From: Nitrososphaeraceae archaeon
GTDB taxonomy: Archaea; Thermoproteota; Nitrososphaeria; Nitrososphaerales; Nitrososphaeraceae
DNA: 64,000 bases
Direction of reading: 5' to 3'
Assembly: GCA_031316115.1 (NCBI GenBank)
Contig: JALDRC010000004.1
Span: 186,001 to 250,000 of the forward strand
The notes under the pieces: model-generated
What the model was told of the DNA's origin: nothing
The model's database searches: none
Seen by the model: only the letters and a program-made list of their open reading frames with translations
In this document: positions 44,709 through 55,459 of the stretch, piece after piece
Layout: every line of letters starts with the position of its first letter
Position numbering within the stretch: position 1 is the stretch's first letter
Program-made: the position numbers and the translations under genes

Positions 44709-46737
44709 GTATATATTTAAAACACTTATTCTTATATTAATCGGAAACAGAACAATTTAAACGATGATACTCGATATGTCTGAATAACATTGAAATGAAA
44801 TATATTGAAAATAATAGAAAATAGTAAAAAAGAAATTTATTCAGATCAATTTTGCAAAACTATATCTATCCAGAAACCTTCGTACTTATGACAACCATCT
44901 TTAACAAACTGTGTATAGTAGATGTCATATAGCTTCATCAAGTCAATTATCAGTATTTTTACAAATATGCATGTAATATGTTACTCAAATAGGGTCTTTA
45001 TGAGTAGTATAATAACTAATCTCGTCCTTGTTTATATTAGGAAGTATGCAGAATTTTGTTTGCTCCTAGTTTAAATTTCTTAATGAATTTACATAGTCTC
45101 ATACATGATCTTTTTCCTATCTTGTAAGCGTTATACTATATCCATATATTTACTCTAACAAGTATGTCATTGTATTCATTCACTATCATATGTTATAGCT
45201 GTAGCTGTTACAGATATAGATTTTATTTTTGATATTTTGTTAAATTTGGTTTGAAATCTGTATTAGTATATCTGAAATGCTGTTGAAACAATGAAATGAG
45301 TAATCTTGATTGATTGAGAACATCTACTCAAATTGACAGTTTAACAAATTGTATTGCGATTTTTAATCTATTGGCAAAAAACTCATATACTTAAGGTTGT
45401 GATTAAATAAAGTCGAATCAAGAAAGTAAATATATGTGTTATAGATGTAAGGACAATAAAATATAAGACATTATCCCAAAATCATGATATTGGTTTTAGC
45501 TAAAATTGTTATGATTGTATAATTAGATATTCTCGTCAATTGTAGAAACTTTCTTAATATTATGATTATTAAAATACATAGTCTCTAAACATTCTATAAC
45601 TAATCTTTATACGATCTTATTGTAATAAGTAATTATAATTTGCCAAACTACGCAGATAGATATGATTGCTCTAAATATAGATAGGCAATATAATTCAACA
45701 TTGTTTAATAGTATGTAAATAATTGTTCTGCTAATTACACTAACGTATTTGAATATGGTTATTTCAATAATTAACTGTATAATTTTTTAGCTATGATTAT
45801 TTCTAGAGATCAAAAAGAATAACTCCATAAATATGGTAAACAAACATAAGTATCTCACAAAAAATCAAAACCATAGTTTAATTTCCTGTTTGATGTTTTA
45901 AATGTGATTATGGCTGAGGTGTAAAAATCTCTTTGAAATAAAAAATATCAAAGAGTAGTAGTATTTTAATTAAATAATCAAATTAAATAAATATTGAAAA
46001 AATAATTTTCGCTGACATTTTAGACAAACAGGAGATAGAGGTTTTATTTGTTCAAGATAAAATCATATCCCTTGAATAAAAATAAAAATATGTTTTGTTT
46101 GTATTATAATTTAATTGCTTTGTGTGTAATCCAAACACTAAATAGTTTGTATCGTACAGGTATTTCTCTTGTAGATTTGATTATTCCTTGAAGGAATATT
46201 AATTTCTCATTCTCATTTACTAGTACAAGTTATATTAATAATTCTATTCAATAACATCATTAGACGTAATCAATCAAATACATAAATGGTGCCATTAAAA
46301 TATTATATTAGATAGAATCCGTACTATTTTTATCAAAATAATGATTTTATAGTTTCGATCTGATTAGGATATATTGTATATTTTTTGAACCAAAAATTTA
46401 CTAACTTTCACCTACAATCATTATTTCTAGATAGCTCATTACAAGCAGAAAAAATAACAACGGATTTCTTTCGTACCAACATACCAAGAGGTATTAATTA
46501 CCTACTAGACGAACTCCTTTATCCATGATAAAAAGAAATTATTTTCTTTCTATATTCGCAAAGAAAACAAGATCTTTGTATACATTAGATGTACATATTT
46601 AACCTCGTTTATCTAATAATGTTTTAGATGTTATCCAGATTAAATCTAATAAAACAAAGATAAAGAAAAAACAATAGGTAGATTAGAATATGTTTTATTT
46701 TTGTCAACAATATATATCCACAACATTTGATAGTCTT
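44709..46737. other. 2 kb gap with an insertion-sequence relic
   Basis: No intact gene. The IS relic lies around 44880-45400. A 40-codon frame around 46390-46528 (+) reads AEKITTDFFRTNIPRGINYL and LDELLYP but has no start and no recognised family. The rest is AT-rich. Confidence 0.4.
44880..45400 (-). mobile_element. Relic of a DDE (IS5/IS4-like) insertion sequence
   Basis: 77 bases at 45181-45257 repeat, in the opposite direction, part of the dead transposase at 53120-54010 (minus-strand match to about 53619-53695, roughly 95% identical by eye). They read through TYDSE and neighbouring codons. Around them the sequence is diverged with stops. No terminal repeats were found; the borders are estimates. 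Confidence 0.45.
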
Positions 46738-48648
46738 TCAATTGTCCGATTGAAATATATTTTTTAATTTTTTGTTAATAAGATCGTTTATCTTTTTACC
46801 ATCTACCTTACCACGGAGACTAGCCATACTTTTTCCCATCAAGATATTTATAGAATTGAATTCTTTTTCCTTTATAATGCTCATATTGTCTTCTATTATT
46901 TGATCTAAAATCCTATCTAATTCTTTATCACTTACTGACTCAATTCCAAGAAGGTTTATTGCCGATTCAACACTAGTGACTTCTTTTTTCATAAGTTTCT
47001 CAAAAATTGGAAATACAGATTCCTTTGCAATTTGACCTGAATCGATTTTCTTGAAAATATCGACAAGTATTTCTTTTGTTAAATTATTTGATTCATAACC
47101 CTGTCTTTCTAAATTAATGACATCTTCTGTAAGTTTTGAAGCTATGAAAGAAGGAGCAAGTTTTGTGGATAACGATAATTCTTCAAATATTTCAAAATAT
47201 ATCGAATCAAAAATTTTTTCGCTTAGTGTTTTATTTATTTTGTATTTTTTGCTTAATTGAGTTATTGTTTCGTTCCAAGATTTAGGTACTTTTTTTCTGA
47301 GAGAAAGTACAAGATCATTCTTTATATTATATACTGGAACATCTGTCTCTGGATACATTCTAGCCGATCCGGGTTTTGGTCTGCTATATATTGTAGTGCC
47401 ATCTATCAATGCAGATCTAGTCTCAGAAGGTACTCCTAATTTTACAATTTCTAATCGTTTACATAGTGCATCTATAGCAACAGACATTCTCTCTTTGGGC
47501 CCTCCTATAATGATAAAACCATCTTTTTTATCATCTATTTCTAATATTTCCTTTATTTTGTCAACTTCTTTTTCTGTAATCCCATAGTTTGGTAATTCAT
47601 CAGAGTGAAATATTCCACCAAATCCATAAAAACGTACCAATTCACCCAATTGTTTCCCTATTCTTATATTTGGATATGGTTCATAACCAAAAAAACCTTT
47701 AAAATTTTTTACTCTAATGGCTTTGATAGTATGATTAGTATTACTTAATATTTTTTTAACTGTTTTTGATTGTGAATTTATAAAGATATCTGTTATTTCA
47801 CGTACATTATCTGCTATTATATTTTCAAGTCTTTCTTTTTTCAATTTTTCTGCAATTAATAATAGACCATGTTGTCTAATTGATTCATATTCGATTACTT
47901 TGATAAGTTGATCTAATCTTTGGACTCCTTTTACTTCAACTACACCAATACCATTATTAATGGAAATATTGACATCTTGTCTAATACTTCCTATTCCTCT
48001 GGCAACTCTTTTGCTTGCTCGTAAAAGTCTTCCTAATGTGAGGGCTATTTTCATTATTTCCGATGGGGTACCAGTAACAGGTTCCAAAGCAATTTCTATC
48101 AATGGGATTCCTAGTCTATCAAGTCCATATTCTTTAATGTTTCCATCATCAGATATCAATTTTCCAGAGTCTTCTTCTAAACAGATTGTTTGTACTCCTA
48201 CTTTTTTGTTATCTACATCTAGATATCCCCCTAATGAAATCAACATTGTTCTTTGGAAGCCGCTGGTATTTGACCCGTCGATTACTATTTTTCGCATTAC
48301 GTTTATCTCATCTACTATTTTAGAACTTAATGCTAAAGAAATAATTAATGCAGTTTCCAGAGCATCGCTATTAATTCTATGAGGTGGTTCTTCATCGGCT
48401 TCTACCAAACAACTGGACCCAAAAGAAGAATAATATTTGATTGTACGCATCTTTGAGAATTCGAATAAACTTGCTTGGTCATAGGAACCAAGTTCACTTT
48501 GTGCTGGACGTAATTTTCTAAAGAAGTATGAATCATAATTCTCAGGTTCTATGCAACCACAATTGCAAAATAATTTTGTTTTTGTTAATAACTGTTGATG
48601 AATCTCAAAACCAACTTTTAGAACAATTTCTTTTGAATTTGCTATCAC
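46738..48648 (-). CDS. gatE: Glutamyl-tRNA(Gln) amidotransferase subunit E
   Basis: 636 residues, the archaeal GatE with a GatB-like kinase core (VGFEIHQQLLTKTKLFCNC), then RLDRLGIPLIEI-type GatB motifs (here EYGLDRLGIPLIEIALEP), an inserted AspRS-like domain in the middle, and a C-terminal YqeY-type helical domain (INLLGIESVSDKELD). It phosphorylates and amidates Glu-tRNA(Gln) with ammonia from GatD. GatD/GatE is specific to archaea. gatD lies upstream after 45 bases on the same strand. Confidence 0.93.
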   Translation of the reverse strand: MIANSKEIVLKVGFEIHQQLLTKTKLFCNCGCIEPENYDSYFFRKLRPAQSELGSYDQASLFEFSKMRTIKYYSSFGSSCLVEADEEPPHRINSDALETALIISLALSSKIVDEINVMRKIVIDGSNTSGFQRTMLISLGGYLDVDNKKVGVQTICLEEDSGKLISDDGNIKEYGLDRLGIPLIEIALEPVTGTPSEIMKIALTLGRLLRASKRVARGIGSIRQDVNISINNGIGVVEVKGVQRLDQLIKVIEYESIRQHGLLLIAEKLKKERLENIIADNVREITDIFINSQSKTVKKILSNTNHTIKAIRVKNFKGFFGYEPYPNIRIGKQLGELVRFYGFGGIFHSDELPNYGITEKEVDKIKEILEIDDKKDGFIIIGGPKERMSVAIDALCKRLEIVKLGVPSETRSALIDGTTIYSRPKPGSARMYPETDVPVYNIKNDLVLSLRKKVPKSWNETITQLSKKYKINKTLSEKIFDSIYFEIFEELSLSTKLAPSFIASKLTEDVINLERQGYESNNLTKEILVDIFKKIDSGQIAKESVFPIFEKLMKKEVTSVESAINLLGIESVSDKELDRILDQIIEDNMSIIKEKEFNSINILMGKSMASLRGKVDGKKINDLINKKLKNIFQSDN

Positions 48649-48693
48649 AATATTTATGCAATAAATTGTATATTTTAATCATTATAATCATTA

Positions 48694-50070
48694 TCAGCTT
48701 AGAATATGAGATATTGGGATTATTTCATTAGATATATTTTCTTGCATTTTTTTTAGAATGGAATTACGATTGTTTTCGTTTCCTAACAGCCACATTGCTT
48801 TTACTACAGCTGTTTCAGAAAGCATGTTTGATAAAGGAATAACTCCAATTTTGATTAAATCTCTTCCAGTATCGTATACGGTTAGACTTGTTCTACCCCA
48901 TATACATTGCGATGTCATAAATACTAAAACTCCTGATGTTATTGCATTCTTCAAGTAAAAAAGACAATTTTTATTCAAATGGCCTAATCCAGTCCCCTCA
49001 ATAACTATTATCTTGTATCCGTTATTAGTAACATATTCTATCAATTTTGGATTAAAACCTGGATAATATTTTAATAAAAATACTCTTTCATCGAATTTAG
49101 AAGGAATTATTTCATGCAATTTGTTTTTTCCAGATTCAAAGGATCTCTCGTTTAAATTGACATTGGAAATAGTTTTATCATCCATGATAATTCGATTCTT
49201 ATCGACTGTTGCTAGAGGATATGTATCAATTGACTGAAAAGCATTTCTTTTGCTTGTATGATTTTTTCTAACACGTGTTCCAATATGACAAGCTATAAGG
49301 TCATCAGACATACTAGCATGCATAACGACAAAGACCCCGGAATATTTTAATTGGGTTGCACAAATCACAGCAGAAATTAAATTGGAAGATGAATCTGAGG
49401 AAGGTCGATCTGACGATCTTTGAGCCCCAACCAGAATTACAGGAATTGGAATGTTTTGTAAGGCGAAACTTAATGCGGAGGCAGTATAGCTCATAGTATC
49501 AGTACCATGTGAAACTATAATTCCATTGTATATTCCTAAATTTATTTTCTGTACGATTTTAGAAACAATTAAGTTCCATTCTTTAGGTCCTATATTTTCA
49601 CTATACTCATTTATTAGAATCTCAGTATCTATTTTTGCATATTCCGAAAGTTCTGGAACTGAATTGTAAAGGTCTTGAGCTGAGAGAACAGGAGTTACCC
49701 CACCAGTACGATAATCTATCTTGCTTGCTATTGTTCCTCCTGTACTTAACAACAAAATTTGTGGGAGATCAGATTTTAATTTATCTAGGCTAGAATGATC
49801 AATATTTGTAGATTTGGAATTATTCATATTATTTCTTGATTGATCTTTTGCTAGATCTGAAACTAAAGTATTGATAGATTTAATCTTTTCAATTTTGAGC
49901 CCAACATTATAGCCATTTTGTAGTTTTATTACTATATGGTCTCCTTTTTCATACTCATATCTTGGCATAAGTCTCCCCATTATTGTGGTATTATCCTTTA
50001 GACATATGTTAATAATATCACCTATTTTCGTTTTTTCTAATACAGAAGTCATAGTTTCATCGTTTGACAT
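48694..50070 (-). CDS. gatD: Glutamyl-tRNA(Gln) amidotransferase subunit D
   Basis: 458 residues. An N-terminal GatD-specific domain (to about residue 95: IGDIINICLKDNTTIMGRLM) precedes the L-asparaginase-type domain: LLLSTGGTIASKIDYRTGGV (first catalytic Thr), ILVGAQRSSDRPSSDSSSN, and VSHGTDTMSYTASALSF (second Thr and Asp). It hydrolyses glutamine and feeds ammonia to GatE. Length and domains are normal. gatE follows on the same strand. Confidence 0.93.
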   Translation of the reverse strand: MSNDETMTSVLEKTKIGDIINICLKDNTTIMGRLMPRYEYEKGDHIVIKLQNGYNVGLKIEKIKSINTLVSDLAKDQSRNNMNNSKSTNIDHSSLDKLKSDLPQILLLSTGGTIASKIDYRTGGVTPVLSAQDLYNSVPELSEYAKIDTEILINEYSENIGPKEWNLIVSKIVQKINLGIYNGIIVSHGTDTMSYTASALSFALQNIPIPVILVGAQRSSDRPSSDSSSNLISAVICATQLKYSGVFVVMHASMSDDLIACHIGTRVRKNHTSKRNAFQSIDTYPLATVDKNRIIMDDKTISNVNLNERSFESGKNKLHEIIPSKFDERVFLLKYYPGFNPKLIEYVTNNGYKIIVIEGTGLGHLNKNCLFYLKNAITSGVLVFMTSQCIWGRTSLTVYDTGRDLIKIGVIPLSNMLSETAVVKAMWLLGNENNRNSILKKMQENISNEIIPISHILS

Positions 50071-50101
50071 AAAATAATTGCCTTTTATGGATAATTATAA
50101 T

Positions 50102-50650
50102 CTAATCCTGCTGTTCCCTAGATTTTGCCCAGATTTTTTTTAATCGTTCAATACCAGATATCTCTTCTATTACTTTGGTTGTTTCTGGATGTAATAATTG
50201 TTTCCAATTTCCCTCTCTAATCATAGCATTCCTTATTAACGTTCCCGTAAATTTTTTTCTATAGTAGAGTGTTGGTTGAGATATTTTGATTCTTCTTTCT
50301 TTGTATAAGATAATTGTAAATGGATCATTGGTAAAAACAATATCATATCTGGGAACTAGTAAATCTAGACTGTATGTCCAAAGTGCATGTACATTTGTAT
50401 CTGGAACTGGAATTATAAGAATCCTATTAATATCAATTTCATCAATTTTTATTAAAGTATTTCTTATCATTTCTATTCTTTCACCTGCTGTAAAAGGGTT
50501 TCTCAAGTCATGGCTAGCTTGGGCACTACCTACAATTATGATCAATAAATTAATATCTTTTAAAGCGAATTTGATACCTTCTATATGACCGTAATGCAAG
50601 GGTTGAAAGCGACCTATGAATAATCCAGTTAACATTAAGAGAAAAGACAA
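50102..50650 (-). CDS. nadM: Nicotinamide-nucleotide adenylyltransferase (NadM type)
   Basis: 182 residues. A nucleotidyltransferase of the HxGH group: GLFIGRFQPLHYGHIEGIKF, then IIVGSAQASHDLRNPFTAGE, and the C-terminal FTGTLIRNAMIREGNW (ISSTxxR-type motif). It joins ATP and NMN to NAD. Start ATG at 50635 is also possible, but the first residues MSFLLML are kept here as the longer form. It may be co-transcribed with gatDE (31 bases to gatD). Confidence 0.9.
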   Translation of the reverse strand: MSFLLMLTGLFIGRFQPLHYGHIEGIKFALKDINLLIIIVGSAQASHDLRNPFTAGERIEMIRNTLIKIDEIDINRILIIPVPDTNVHALWTYSLDLLVPRYDIVFTNDPFTIILYKERRIKISQPTLYYRKKFTGTLIRNAMIREGNWKQLLHPETTKVIEEISGIERLKKIWAKSREQQD

Positions 50651-50739
50651 TTATTAAATAAATAAATGTTAACTAGGATAGTTAGTTATAAAATGATATT
50701 ACGAAAGATATAAGAATAGAACATTTAATGGTCATAAAA

Positions 50740-51084
50740 TTAAATTTTATTATTAATCAACATTAAACCAAGTAGTAATGACATTACGATTGTAAAAAAT
50801 CCTCCTGCCAAAAATCCATATTGGGTTTTTGATGTTATTGCAAATCCTGATTTATAGAGGAGAAATGCGCCCCCCATACCAACAAAAAGTATGAATGTCA
50901 TAATCAGGGTTTCGTTTATAGTTTGTATAGATCGGGAGGGAATGAAAGTGATACCTTCAGGTAAATTAGATCCTTCAAGTATGGCATTTATGAGACCTGA
51001 AGATAATGCAAAGAAGATAATGAGATAAATTATAGATACAATAAGGATAGTTTTTGATTGGCTAAATTTCAACAACTGAGGCAT
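50740..51084 (-). CDS. Small membrane protein with three helices
   Basis: 114 residues. Segments: KTILIVSIIYLIIFFALSSG, then an outer loop LEGSNLPEGITFIPSRS, TLIMTFILFVGMGGAFLLYK, and YGFLAGGFFTIVMSLLLGLM. The pattern (short loop, GGAF in helix 2, GF...GG before helix 3) looks like a conserved thaumarchaeal protein of unknown role. It lies between nadM and the thermosome on the same strand. Confidence 0.65.
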   Translation of the reverse strand: MPQLLKFSQSKTILIVSIIYLIIFFALSSGLINAILEGSNLPEGITFIPSRSIQTINETLIMTFILFVGMGGAFLLYKSGFAITSKTQYGFLAGGFFTIVMSLLLGLMLINNKI

Positions 51085-51337
51085 ATAGATATTAATATAA
51101 ATAGTTTATTAATACATCTGTTTAGTATCGTTTTAATTTAATATTCATTTATGTATTTCACAAGACAAATAACTAAGTAGGTTATTGATTGACTTTCTCC
51201 AGATAATTCATCTTTATAATATATACATAATTTATTTTAATTAATGGGAATAAAAATAGAACAGTTTGTTTACTTCTAATCTATTTAAAAAAATAGATTG
51301 AAATATTTGAAGATATTTTAAAAAATACTTAATTTTA

Positions 51338-52984
51338 TTACATTTCTCCCATTCCACCAGGAGGCATTCCACCGCCACCAGGTGGTCCGCCTGATTTACT
51401 AGAGGCTATCACATCATCTATGCGTAATATCATTGATGCTACTTCTGTTGCAGATTTTATGATTTGCTCTTTAACACTAACTGGTTCAAATATATCGAGT
51501 TTTGACATGTCTGTAATTTTGGCATTTCTTGCATCAATACCTACCCACTTTGTACCCTTGCTTTGTTTAGCTCTTAAATCGGTTACAGTATCAATAGGAT
51601 CCATTCCAGCATTTTCTGCGAGTGTAATTGGGATAACTTCTAGAGATTCAGCAAATTTTTCAGCTGCTAATTGTTCCCTTCCCGTCAATGTACTAGTCCA
51701 TTCTCTTAATTTGCTTGCAACATAAGCTTCTGGAGATCCGCCACCAGCGACTATGGCTGGTTTCTCTAAAACATCTTTTGTTACCATAAGTGCATCATGA
51801 ATAGAACGTTCCGCCTCGTCTACTACCCTCTGAGATCCTCCTCTTATCAAGATTGTAACTGACTTTGGATGTTTGCATCCTTCAACGAAAACCCATTTAT
51901 CTGTCTCTACCTTTCGTTCTTCTACAAGGTCTGCACTTCCCAAGTCATTTGAAGTAAGATCATCAATATTGTTTACTACGCGAGCACCAGTAGCTCTTGC
52001 CAACTTTGTCATATCACTTTCTTTTACTCTACGAACTGTCAAAATATCTGCTTTGGCCAAATAATGTTGTGCAATATCATCTATACCTTTTTGACAAATA
52101 ACTACATTAGCACCGATAGATTGAATTTTTTCCACCATATCTTTTAGCATTCTATTTTCTTCTTCAAGAAACATTTTCATTTGATCAGGAGAACTGATGT
52201 TTATTTTTGCATCGAATTCTGTCTTTTCTATTTCTAATGCGCAATTCAATAACGCAATTTTGCTTTTCTCTATCCTTTTTGGCATCCCACCATGAACTAC
52301 TTCTTTGTCAAGCACTATCCCCTGAATTAGAGTTGTATCTTTTAAAGATCCTCCTGCTTTTTTTTCTACTTTTATATCATCTATGTCTACTTTATTTTTG
52401 GAATCGAATGTTTCAGACACTTGCAAAACAGCCTTTACTACATTTTCAGCTAATTCATTAGCCTCTTTTGATACTAATTTAGTTTGCATAGAAGTTTTTG
52501 CTATTTTTATTAGACTCTCTTGTTCATTTCCCTCAACTTTTTGTGCAATTTTATTAAGAATATCGATAGCTTTCAGGGCACTTTTTCTGTATCCATCAAC
52601 TATTATGGTAGGATGAACATCTTTTGTAATAAGATCTTCAGCTTTCTCAATTAATGCACCAGCTAAAACTACAACAGAAGTAGTACCATCCCCAACTTCG
52701 TTATCAGTAGCTTTACTTATTTCCACCATCATTTTTGCTGCAGGATGTTGGACATCTATTTCTTTGAGAATGGTTGCACCATCATTTGTTATGGTAACAT
52801 CGCCTAGACCATCCACTAACATTTTATCCATTCCTCGTGGACCCAAACTCGAACGAACTATTTCTGCTATAAGCTTTGCTGCAGTAATATTGTTCTTTTG
52901 TGCATCTCTACCTTTTGTTTGAGTAGCTCCTTCTTTTAATATTAATACTGGTACGCCACCAGCTGAACCTTGTTGAATTGACAT
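51338..52984 (-). CDS. ths: Thermosome subunit (group II chaperonin)
   Basis: 548 residues, normal. LIAEIVRSSLGPRGMDKMLV near the N-terminus, VTITNDGATILKE, then VGDGTTSVVVLAGALIEKAE (nucleotide site), GGGSPEAYVASKLREW and the C-terminal DDVIASSKSGG with a Gly/Met-rich tail ending PPGGMGEM. It builds the double-ring ATP-driven folding chamber. A second subunit gene is probably elsewhere in the genome. The gene stands alone. Confidence 0.95.
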   Translation of the reverse strand: MSIQQGSAGGVPVLILKEGATQTKGRDAQKNNITAAKLIAEIVRSSLGPRGMDKMLVDGLGDVTITNDGATILKEIDVQHPAAKMMVEISKATDNEVGDGTTSVVVLAGALIEKAEDLITKDVHPTIIVDGYRKSALKAIDILNKIAQKVEGNEQESLIKIAKTSMQTKLVSKEANELAENVVKAVLQVSETFDSKNKVDIDDIKVEKKAGGSLKDTTLIQGIVLDKEVVHGGMPKRIEKSKIALLNCALEIEKTEFDAKINISSPDQMKMFLEEENRMLKDMVEKIQSIGANVVICQKGIDDIAQHYLAKADILTVRRVKESDMTKLARATGARVVNNIDDLTSNDLGSADLVEERKVETDKWVFVEGCKHPKSVTILIRGGSQRVVDEAERSIHDALMVTKDVLEKPAIVAGGGSPEAYVASKLREWTSTLTGREQLAAEKFAESLEVIPITLAENAGMDPIDTVTDLRAKQSKGTKWVGIDARNAKITDMSKLDIFEPVSVKEQIIKSATEVASMILRIDDVIASSKSGGPPGGGGMPPGGMGEM

Positions 52985-53119
52985 CTTACCATTTTCACCT
53001 AAAATTAATCTCTAAGAATCTGACAGAATTGGGGATATTTTAATTTTCTGCAATATTTACATTTTTGGAGATGTAGGATCTAGAAAAGATCATAGATAAC
53101 TATCTTCTATTTGTCAATA

Positions 53120-54010
53120 TTGAGTAAAAAATCCAAAAATGTTAGATTAGCAGATCGGTTATTTTCTATTCTCAAACATTGTAGAATTACATTATACATC
53201 CATGGAAAGAGTAGTAATTACATCTTTATTGTATGACAACACTTACAATAAGACAGTATGAATATGAGTTACAGAATGTTTACAGATTGGCTTGTTGAAG
53301 TATATTATCTAGGACTATTTCTACAACTATCCAAGATACCGTATGATACAACACTACAGAAATTTTCTAATAGAATCAACATCACGATACTTAGAATAAT
53401 CTCTTCATTTATCCTCTTTTAGAATACGAGACACATATTTGCTAGCATAGATGCTACTGGATTCAAAATACCAGATGCATCCGAGTAATATACCAATAGA
53501 GCAAAACTACGAAAGAAATATGCTAAACAGTCAATAGGAGCAGACGTTCTTAAATAGATAATCTGCAACATCAAGATAAGACGAGCTCCTGTTACCAGCA
53601 GGCACGATAACATAGATTTCAAACCAAAGTTAACAAAATATCAAAAATAAAATCTGTATCTGTAACAGTTACAGCTATAACATATGATAGTGAGGAAAAT
53701 CATATCATTGTAAGAGAGAAAATACATTGATTCAGTAGAATGTCTCAAAGATATCAACAGGTATCAATATGAAAACTTGTGGTAAATATAGAAAGGAAAT
53801 GAAACGTAATTACAACAAGATTTTGTCCAATCGGCGTAAAAAGGATGAAACTATTCAGTTATAAAGAGATTGTTTGGAGTACATATCAACTCTATAATTA
53901 TAAGAATGCAGAATAATGAGTTGGTGCTTATCTATAGCATACAATACCCATAGGATGCTAAATTTGTTAACTATTATGGGATGGTTTCTACGAAGCAGAG
54001 ATATATTTAG
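53120..54010 (+). pseudogene. Dead IS5/IS4-like DDE transposase
   Basis: Starting near TTG 53120, the frames read KNVRLADRLFSILKHCRIT, SYRMFTDWLVEVYYLGLFLQ, LSKIPYDTTLQKFSNRINIT and ASIDATGFKIPDASEYYTN (first catalytic Asp). They go on with RAKLRKKYAKQSIGADVLK, IKIRRAPVTSRHDNIDFKP, TAITYDSEENHIIVREKIH (second Asp), and near the end VIKRLFGVH. Stops after DVLK, NIKIR and later, plus shifts, make it dead. The order is that of the IS5-like transposases common in Nitrosocosmicus-type genomes. A partial copy lies at 45181-45257. The next gene is rpl11. Confidence 0.75.
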
Positions 54011-54024
54011 AATAAAAATGAGTT

Positions 54025-54507
54025 TTATTCAAATAATGAATCATAGACTCCAGAATTAATGTCGATGTATATCTCTTTAGCAGGTTTATTTTCAACTTTT
54101 ATTCCGTTGCTAACACAAGACCCGATAATCTCCTTTGATGAATTTTTTAAATCTAATGCATAAGATACATCCATCTTCATTCTCGCAATTTTAACTATTC
54201 CCGACATTGATATATTTCCTACATAATCTTTTCCAGCTGTTCCTGAACCTTTTGTGATTCCAATCTCCTTAGCAATAAGAGCTGTTGTTGGTGGTATACC
54301 TACCTCAACATTAAATTTTTTAGTTTCAGAATCTACTTCTACCTTGACAGGAACCTTCATACCAGGAAAATCCTTGGTTTTATCATTTATTGTATTTACT
54401 ACCTGTAATACATTAATACCTAAAGGCCCTAATGCTGGTCCTAAAGGAGGTCCTGCATTCGCTTCTCCTCCTGTAACTAAAGCAGATATTGATTTTTTTT
54501 CTCCCAT
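54025..54507 (-). CDS. rpl11: 50S ribosomal protein L11
   Basis: 160 residues. It holds the invariant GGEANAGPPLGPALGPLGIN and VKVEVDSETKKFNVEVGIPP, then the rRNA-binding C-terminal domain with GTAGKDYVGNISMSGIVKIA. L11 binds the GTPase centre of 23S rRNA. In archaea L11 normally precedes L1, L10 and L12; here the downstream side is an IS relic, and those genes are not in the window. spt5 lies 88 bases upstream. Confidence 0.95.
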   Translation of the reverse strand: MGEKKSISALVTGGEANAGPPLGPALGPLGINVLQVVNTINDKTKDFPGMKVPVKVEVDSETKKFNVEVGIPPTTALIAKEIGITKGSGTAGKDYVGNISMSGIVKIARMKMDVSYALDLKNSSKEIIGSCVSNGIKVENKPAKEIYIDINSGVYDSLFE

Positions 54508-54595
54508 ATCAAAAAAAGATTACCCCCAAATATAAATAGTCTTCAAATTATTTTATATTAATATAACAAGATAAAATTAATTATTGATGAGGGTA

Positions 54596-55249
54596 TCATG
54601 GTGTTTTCTTTAAATAATTTGCATCAACAGTAACAGGAATTTGATACGGTGAATCCAGTAACAAAACAGTAACTTCCTGTTTTTCATAATCTACACGTGT
54701 AATTTTTGCTTTCATGGACTTGAATGGACCGGCAATTACTTCTACCGTATCATCGATATTAAGTTCAGTTACTACTGGTTTCTTGACAAGATACTTTTCT
54801 ATATCGCTAAATGGTAGGTCCCCTCGTATTTGGCCTCTCACATGTCTGATTCCATAAAGGGCTTCATATGCAATGTTAGAATCAGGCGCTTCAACTATAA
54901 CATAACCCTTGAAGTGTTCTAGTATTAGAACAGAATACAAATCGATCTTCTTAGAATTGATCTTATTTTGTATTACATTAGCGACTATATTTTCTTGACC
55001 TCCAGTTATTCTAATTGCAAAAAACTTAGAGTCAGAAGATCTTGAATTATTTGTTGATCGTAATTGGTTAGCTTTCTCTTCTGTATCAATATCTGAATTT
55101 GTATATTTCTTTTGATTATTCTTGTTATCTAAAATATCTGAATCTATATTCTTTGAAGTATCTAGATTCAAATCTGATTCTCCTTTATTATTCTTATTAT
55201 CATAATCCATCATATCATCGAAATCGTTTTGAATCTTTTTACTTTTCAT
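54596..55249 (-). CDS. spt5: Transcription elongation factor Spt5 with an acidic N-terminal extension
   Basis: 217 residues. Residues 75-150 are the NGN domain (KFFAIRITGGQENIVANVIQ, YSVLILEHFKGYVIVEAPDS, IRHVRGQIRGDLPFSDIEKY). Residues 165-217 are the KOW domain (VEVIAGPFKSMKAKITRVDY). The first 70 residues are an unusual Asn/Asp/Ser-rich acidic extension (NDFDDMMDYDNKNNKGESD). Spt5 with Spt4 holds RNA polymerase on the template and couples to translation. It precedes rpl11 on the same strand. The extension is a little long for archaea. Confidence 0.9.
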   Translation of the reverse strand: MKSKKIQNDFDDMMDYDNKNNKGESDLNLDTSKNIDSDILDNKNNQKKYTNSDIDTEEKANQLRSTNNSRSSDSKFFAIRITGGQENIVANVIQNKINSKKIDLYSVLILEHFKGYVIVEAPDSNIAYEALYGIRHVRGQIRGDLPFSDIEKYLVKKPVVTELNIDDTVEVIAGPFKSMKAKITRVDYEKQEVTVLLLDSPYQIPVTVDANYLKKTP

Positions 55250-55459
55250 TAATTTTTATTCAATTATTAACGATTTAAAGTATTTTATAAATTTAATTCA
55301 CGATACGAATTACATTTTAATAAGATAGTAAATGAATAAAGATTTATTTAAAATAAGTATTTATTCCAACAAAAGCAATTAATGTCTAAAGTTCTTTAAA
55401 ATCAGGTTTGGTTCTAAACCCATAAGTTTTTAATAGATGATAGCATTATTCAACAAAAA

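Noticed and set aside
44434-44760. 108-codon frame on + over the 36-base repeats, rich in Phe/Ala/Val
   Set aside because: It is the antisense of the Lys/Ala repeat protein; the repeat makes both strands open. The minus-strand product with a start and a normal charged composition is more likely.
46390-46528. Open stretch reading AEKITTDFFRTNIPRGINYL
   Set aside because: It recalls a RecA/KaiC segment at first sight, but no start codon, no Walker motif and only about 40 codons.
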